Assembly: GCA_041394325.1 (NCBI GenBank)
Contig: JAWKIJ010000001.1
Location: 992,001 to 1,056,000 of the forward strand
DNA from: JAWKIJ01 sp041394325
GTDB taxonomy: Bacteria > Actinomycetota > Acidimicrobiia > Acidimicrobiales > Microtrichaceae
Length of the DNA stretch: 64,000 bases
Reading direction: 5' to 3'
Shown: positions 61,531-64,000 of the stretch, one piece after another
Layout of the letters: every line of letters begins with the position of its first letter
How positions within the stretch are numbered: the stretch's first letter is position 1
Position numbers and translations under genes: made by a program
The notes under the pieces: model-generated
Seen by the model: the letters and a program-made list of their open reading frames with translations, nothing else
Told to the model about the DNA's origin: nothing
Database searches by the model: none

Positions 61531-61536
61531 ATCCTA
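61531..61536 (-). promoter_or_regulatory. candidate -10 box of a leaderless promoter (B12 regulator)
   Basis: TAGGAT on the minus strand ends 6 bases before ATG 61524, just downstream of the terminator hairpin of the lipoprotein gene. Confidence 0.45.
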
Positions 61537-61543
61537 CCTGGAC

Positions 61544-61578
61544 GCGATGGGGGCCACCCCGAAGGTGGCCCCCATCGC
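61544..61578 (-). terminator. perfect 15-bp hairpin after the lipoprotein gene
   Basis: GCGATGGGGGCCACC pairs exactly with GGTGGCCCCCATCGC around the loop CCGAA. It begins 22 bases after the lipoprotein stop and immediately precedes the regulator promoter. It is the most stable hairpin noted in the window; no T tract follows on either strand. Confidence 0.8.
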
Positions 61579-61599
61579 GGTCGTCGACGAGACGGTCGC

Positions 61600-62115
61600 T
61601 CAGGCCGACGATCCGGTCAGTGCGGAGAAGCTCGAGCTGTGGGTGGGCGCGGTGGGGAACGTGTTCACGAAGTTCCACGTGCCGTAGTTCCATCCTTCGA
61701 CCGAGCCTTGGTGCACCTCGCTGTCGGACGCCCCGACCTGGTATTCCGACCAGGAGGTTCCTCCCTGCCAGTACGACCAGTACGTGTAGCCGTCGGGTCC
61801 CGCCGGATCGGTGCCGCAGGTCGGTGCGGTGGGAACGTCGTCGATCGCGCACAGGAAGCCGTTCTTGAAGCGGAGCGGCGCGGTGCCGAGGCGGGCCTGG
61901 CGGGCGTTGAGGACGTCGATGCCGTTGGCGCCGTCGGCGACGGCGACGCAGACCACCTTGTGGGCCGCGTTGGGTGCGTTCTCGACGACCACCGCCACCT
62001 GCACCTGGCCGGAGGCAGCGGTCGGGCACTTCGAGTAGTCGACGGTCGGGGGTTGCTCTGGACAGCCGGTTGCGAACGCGATCAGTACTGCGCACGCCAA
62101 CAGGACTCGCTTCAT
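61600..62115 (-). CDS. lipoprotein with transcobalamin-like (DUF4430-type) domain
   Basis: The 171-residue protein has a lipoprotein signal (KRVLLACAVLIAFATGC, with lipobox Cys at 18). The mature part shows a transcobalamin C-domain-like pattern: GIDVLNARQARLG, FLCAIDDVPTAPTCG, YWSYWQGGTSWSEYQVGAS and VHQGSVEGWNYG. Such domains bind B12 or similar ligands in animal transcobalamin and occur in bacterial surface proteins. The cytoplasmic neighbour downstream is a B12-type regulator. GGAAG precedes ATG 62115. Ligand binding is an inference. Confidence 0.78.
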   Translation of the reverse strand: MKRVLLACAVLIAFATGCPEQPPTVDYSKCPTAASGQVQVAVVVENAPNAAHKVVCVAVADGANGIDVLNARQARLGTAPLRFKNGFLCAIDDVPTAPTCGTDPAGPDGYTYWSYWQGGTSWSEYQVGASDSEVHQGSVEGWNYGTWNFVNTFPTAPTHSSSFSALTGSSA

Positions 62116-62271
62116 TGGTTCTTCCCTTCGAACACGAGAGGTGTGGATGGATGAACCTAGGGGTGGGGCAGCCGCTGGTCGACCGTCGAGTTTCAGTGGT
62201 AATCGGTCGGGAGCCGATGTCGACGAGATGGAGAGCGGGCATGCCCCTGTCCGTGGGACCACGGACAGGGG

Positions 62272-62347
62272 TGGTGGTCAGGCGGGGCGTCGATCCCCGG
62301 ACCTACCGCTTTTCAGGCGGTCGCTCTGCCGACTGAGCTACCTGACC
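62272..62347 (-). tRNA. tRNA-Phe (anticodon GAA), CCA encoded
   Basis: On the minus strand the acceptor GGTCAGG pairs with CCTGACC, followed by A and encoded CCA. The anticodon arm ACCGC-CTGAAAA-GCGGT gives GAA. The D-arm has AGCTCAGTCGGCAGAGC. Confidence 0.96.
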
Positions 62348-62397
62348 GTGTGCCCCCGGTCGAGCCGACCGGGAACGTGGTGCCGCCGAAGCGGGCG

Positions 62398-62472
62398 CGG
62401 TCCCGACGAGATTTGAACTCGCGACCTCCGCCTTGACAGGGCGGCGTGCACTCCAGGCTGCACCACGGGACC
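62398..62472 (-). tRNA. tRNA-Asp (anticodon GTC)
   Basis: On the minus strand the acceptor GGTCCCG pairs with CGGGACC and the discriminator is G. The anticodon arm CCGCC-CTGTCAA-GGCGG gives GTC. No CCA is encoded. Confidence 0.95.
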
Positions 62473-62574
62473 AGACGGGGCGAGAGCATAGCCAAGGTCT
62501 CGTTCGACGCCGATTGGATCCTCTCGGCGCGGTTTCCGGCTCGCTAATCGGTTCGCCGGTCGTCGTCGAACCGG

Positions 62575-62647
62575 TACCCCCAACGGGATTCGAACCCGTG
62601 CTGCCGCCGTGAAAGGGCGGTGTCCTAGGCCGCTAGACGATGGGGGC
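62575..62647 (-). tRNA. tRNA-Glu (anticodon TTC)
   Basis: On the minus strand the gene opens GCCCCCATCGTCTAGCGGCC, a typical tRNA-Glu 5' half. The anticodon arm CCGCC-CTTTCAC-GGCGG gives TTC. The acceptor ends TGGGGGT plus discriminator A. Confidence 0.95.
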
Positions 62648-62721
62648 GCGCCGGCCGAACGGTAGCAGTGGGACGTCGAGCGCAGCGACCACGACGATGG
62701 CCGTCGGCGTCGAGCCGAGGT

Positions 62722-64000
62722 CTACAGCTCCACCTGGACGCCCAGCTCGATCGTGCGATCGGGCGGAAGTTTGAAGAACACGTCCGCGGTCGTCGCGTTC
62801 CGCACCATCGTCAGGAACAGGTGCTCCCGCCACCGGGCCATCCCCGGGCGGTCGGTGACCCGGAGCGTCTCTCGTCCCAGGACGTACGACGCGCGGGAGA
62901 AGTCGATGCCGGTGAGCCGCGTTCCGTCGGTCTCCAGCATCGACGGCACATCGACGTCGTCGGAGAATCCGACCGTGTAGACGAGCCGGTGGATGCCGTC
63001 GCCCAGGTCGTCGTGCGCCAACGCGGCGTCGCGTTCGACATGAGGCACGTTCGCGGTGCGGATGGCCAACAGGAGGACGTTTCGAGGCAGCACGCCGGCG
63101 TGTTTGAGGTGTGACGACAACGCCTGGGGCACCAGATCGGGATTGGGCCCCAGGTACACGCCGACCCCGGGTCCCCGCATGATGTGACGCGTCTCCAACT
63201 CGTCGATGAAGTCCTCGACCCGGCGGAACCGGTTCTCCATCCGCTCGGCGGTGAGCTTGCGTCCCGCGAACCAGGTGGTCAGCACCAACAGGAACACTCC
63301 GCCGATCACGAGCGGTACCCATCCGCCGTCGGGGATCTTCGGCAGGTTCGCGCCGAGGAACATCAGGTCGATCACGAGGAACAGCGAACACATCGGCACA
63401 GCGATGATCCGTCGCCAACCGAAGCGCGTCCGAGCGACCCGGTACAGCAGAATGGTGGTGATCCCCATGGTGCCGGTCACGGCGAGTCCGTAGGCGGCGG
63501 CGAGGTTGGTCGACGTCTTGAAGCCGACCACCAACACGATGCACGCCACGAGGAGCACCGTGTTGATGGCGGGAACGTAGATCTGGCCCTCCTCGCTCTC
63601 CGAGGTGTGGGAGATCCGGACCCGCGGGAGATAGCCGAGCTGCACCGCCTGTCTCGTCAGGGAGAACGCCCCCGAGATCAACGCCTGACTCGCGATGACC
63701 GTGGCGCTCGTCGCGAGGACCACGAGCGGCCACAGCGCCCAGCGAGGGGCCATCCGATAGAACGGATTGTCGATCGTCCGCGGGTCGTTGAGCACCATCG
63801 CGCCCTGGCCGAAGTAGCACAACACCAGGCCGGGCAGTACCACGAAGTACCAGGCGCGGGTGATGGGCTTGCGGCCGAAGTGGCCCATGTCCGCGTACAG
63901 GGCCTCGGCGCCGGTGATGGCCAGCACGACCGAACCCAACACCAGGAACCCCAGGATCCCGTTGTGGAGCAGGAACCGGACGGCGTGGTGCGGCAGGATC
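62722..64000 (-). CDS. kup: Kup-type low-affinity potassium transporter, 5' end outside the window
   Basis: The frame continues past the right edge, so the N-terminal part is missing. The visible part has LGSVVLAITGAEALYADMGHFG, the Kup signature, then helices with NPFYRMAP, FSLTRQAVQLGYLPRV, EGQIYVPAINTVLL and AYGLAVTGTMGIT, and a C-terminal cytoplasmic domain (residues after MRGPGVGVYL) ending PPDRTIELGVQVEL. Kup proteins take up K+ with protons, important at low pH. About 426 of some 630 residues are visible. It lies downstream of nothing visible and 75 bases before the tRNA-Glu gene. Confidence 0.94.
   Translation of the reverse strand, partial: ILPHHAVRFLLHNGILGFLVLGSVVLAITGAEALYADMGHFGRKPITRAWYFVVLPGLVLCYFGQGAMVLNDPRTIDNPFYRMAPRWALWPLVVLATSATVIASQALISGAFSLTRQAVQLGYLPRVRISHTSESEEGQIYVPAINTVLLVACIVLVVGFKTSTNLAAAYGLAVTGTMGITTILLYRVARTRFGWRRIIAVPMCSLFLVIDLMFLGANLPKIPDGGWVPLVIGGVFLLVLTTWFAGRKLTAERMENRFRRVEDFIDELETRHIMRGPGVGVYLGPNPDLVPQALSSHLKHAGVLPRNVLLLAIRTANVPHVERDAALAHDDLGDGIHRLVYTVGFSDDVDVPSMLETDGTRLTGIDFSRASYVLGRETLRVTDRPGMARWREHLFLTMVRNATTADVFFKLPPDRTIELGVQVEL

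Overview
This window is about 64 kb of high-GC chromosome from an actinomycete-type bacterium. I infer Actinomycetota, most likely a deep class such as Acidimicrobiia. The grounds are the fhaA-fhaB-pstP-rodA-pbpA-pknB order, an acyl-CoA carboxylase epsilon subunit, a CtpE-like ATPase, SigA/HrdB-like sigma factor, PurD/PurE/PurB order, very frequent GTG starts and four-base ATGA/GTGA gene overlaps. No rRNA, phage, IS element or CRISPR is visible; the region looks like stable core genome.

Layout. 1-1.3 kb: 3' part of an RlmI-type rRNA methyltransferase and tRNA-Leu. 1.4-11.6 kb: cell-wall growth and signalling operon (two FHA proteins, PP2C phosphatase, RodA/FtsW, PbpA, PASTA Ser/Thr kinase, two further kinase-less PASTA membrane proteins, one unknown helical protein). 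11.7-12.6 kb: sigma-70 factor. 12.8-16.6 kb: compact Tad/Flp pilus locus. 16.6-27.2 kb: STAS protein, P-type ATPase, acyl-CoA dehydrogenase, topA, MFS transporter, tmk, holB, DUF3293. 27.4-31.3 kb: tRNA-Thr, panD, ABC-2 export system. 31.4-38.6 kb: flavin oxidoreductase, a 1217-residue protein I cannot assign, D-aminoacylase, a small zinc-ribbon protein. 38.6-46.5 kb: C3/C4 acyl-CoA genes (ccr, mce, pccB, pccE) interleaved with an RDD membrane protein, a HAD hydrolase and a DNA repair pair (5'-3' exonuclease, ATP-dependent ligase). 46.6-60.6 kb: YceI protein, then purA, kimA, purD, purE, purB, purC, an unknown coiled-coil gene, purF, purM, pyrE and malic enzyme. 60.6-62.1 kb: B12-binding regulator and transcobalamin-like lipoprotein. 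62.3-62.6 kb: tRNA-Phe, tRNA-Asp, tRNA-Glu. 62.7 kb to end: kup, cut by the window edge.

How the genes work together. The first operon couples peptidoglycan polymerisation (RodA plus PbpA) to Ser/Thr phosphorylation (kinase, phosphatase, FHA readers, PASTA sensors). ccr, pccB/E and mce act on crotonyl-, ethylmalonyl-, propionyl- and methylmalonyl-CoA. The pur genes give most of IMP and AMP synthesis, but purS, purQ, purL, purN and purH are not in the window. KimA and Kup are two unrelated potassium importers.

Two window-wide patterns stand out. First, five conserved genes (fhaA twice, pknB, pccE, purE, purB) carry small frameshifts at short G/C-rich motifs, which look more like consensus errors than gene decay. 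Second, a dozen transcription units have a TANNNT -10-like box only 6 to 9 bases before the start codon and no Shine-Dalgarno sequence, pointing to leaderless mRNAs. One such promoter-plus-start module is duplicated exactly (35 bp) between the ligase and the exonuclease genes.
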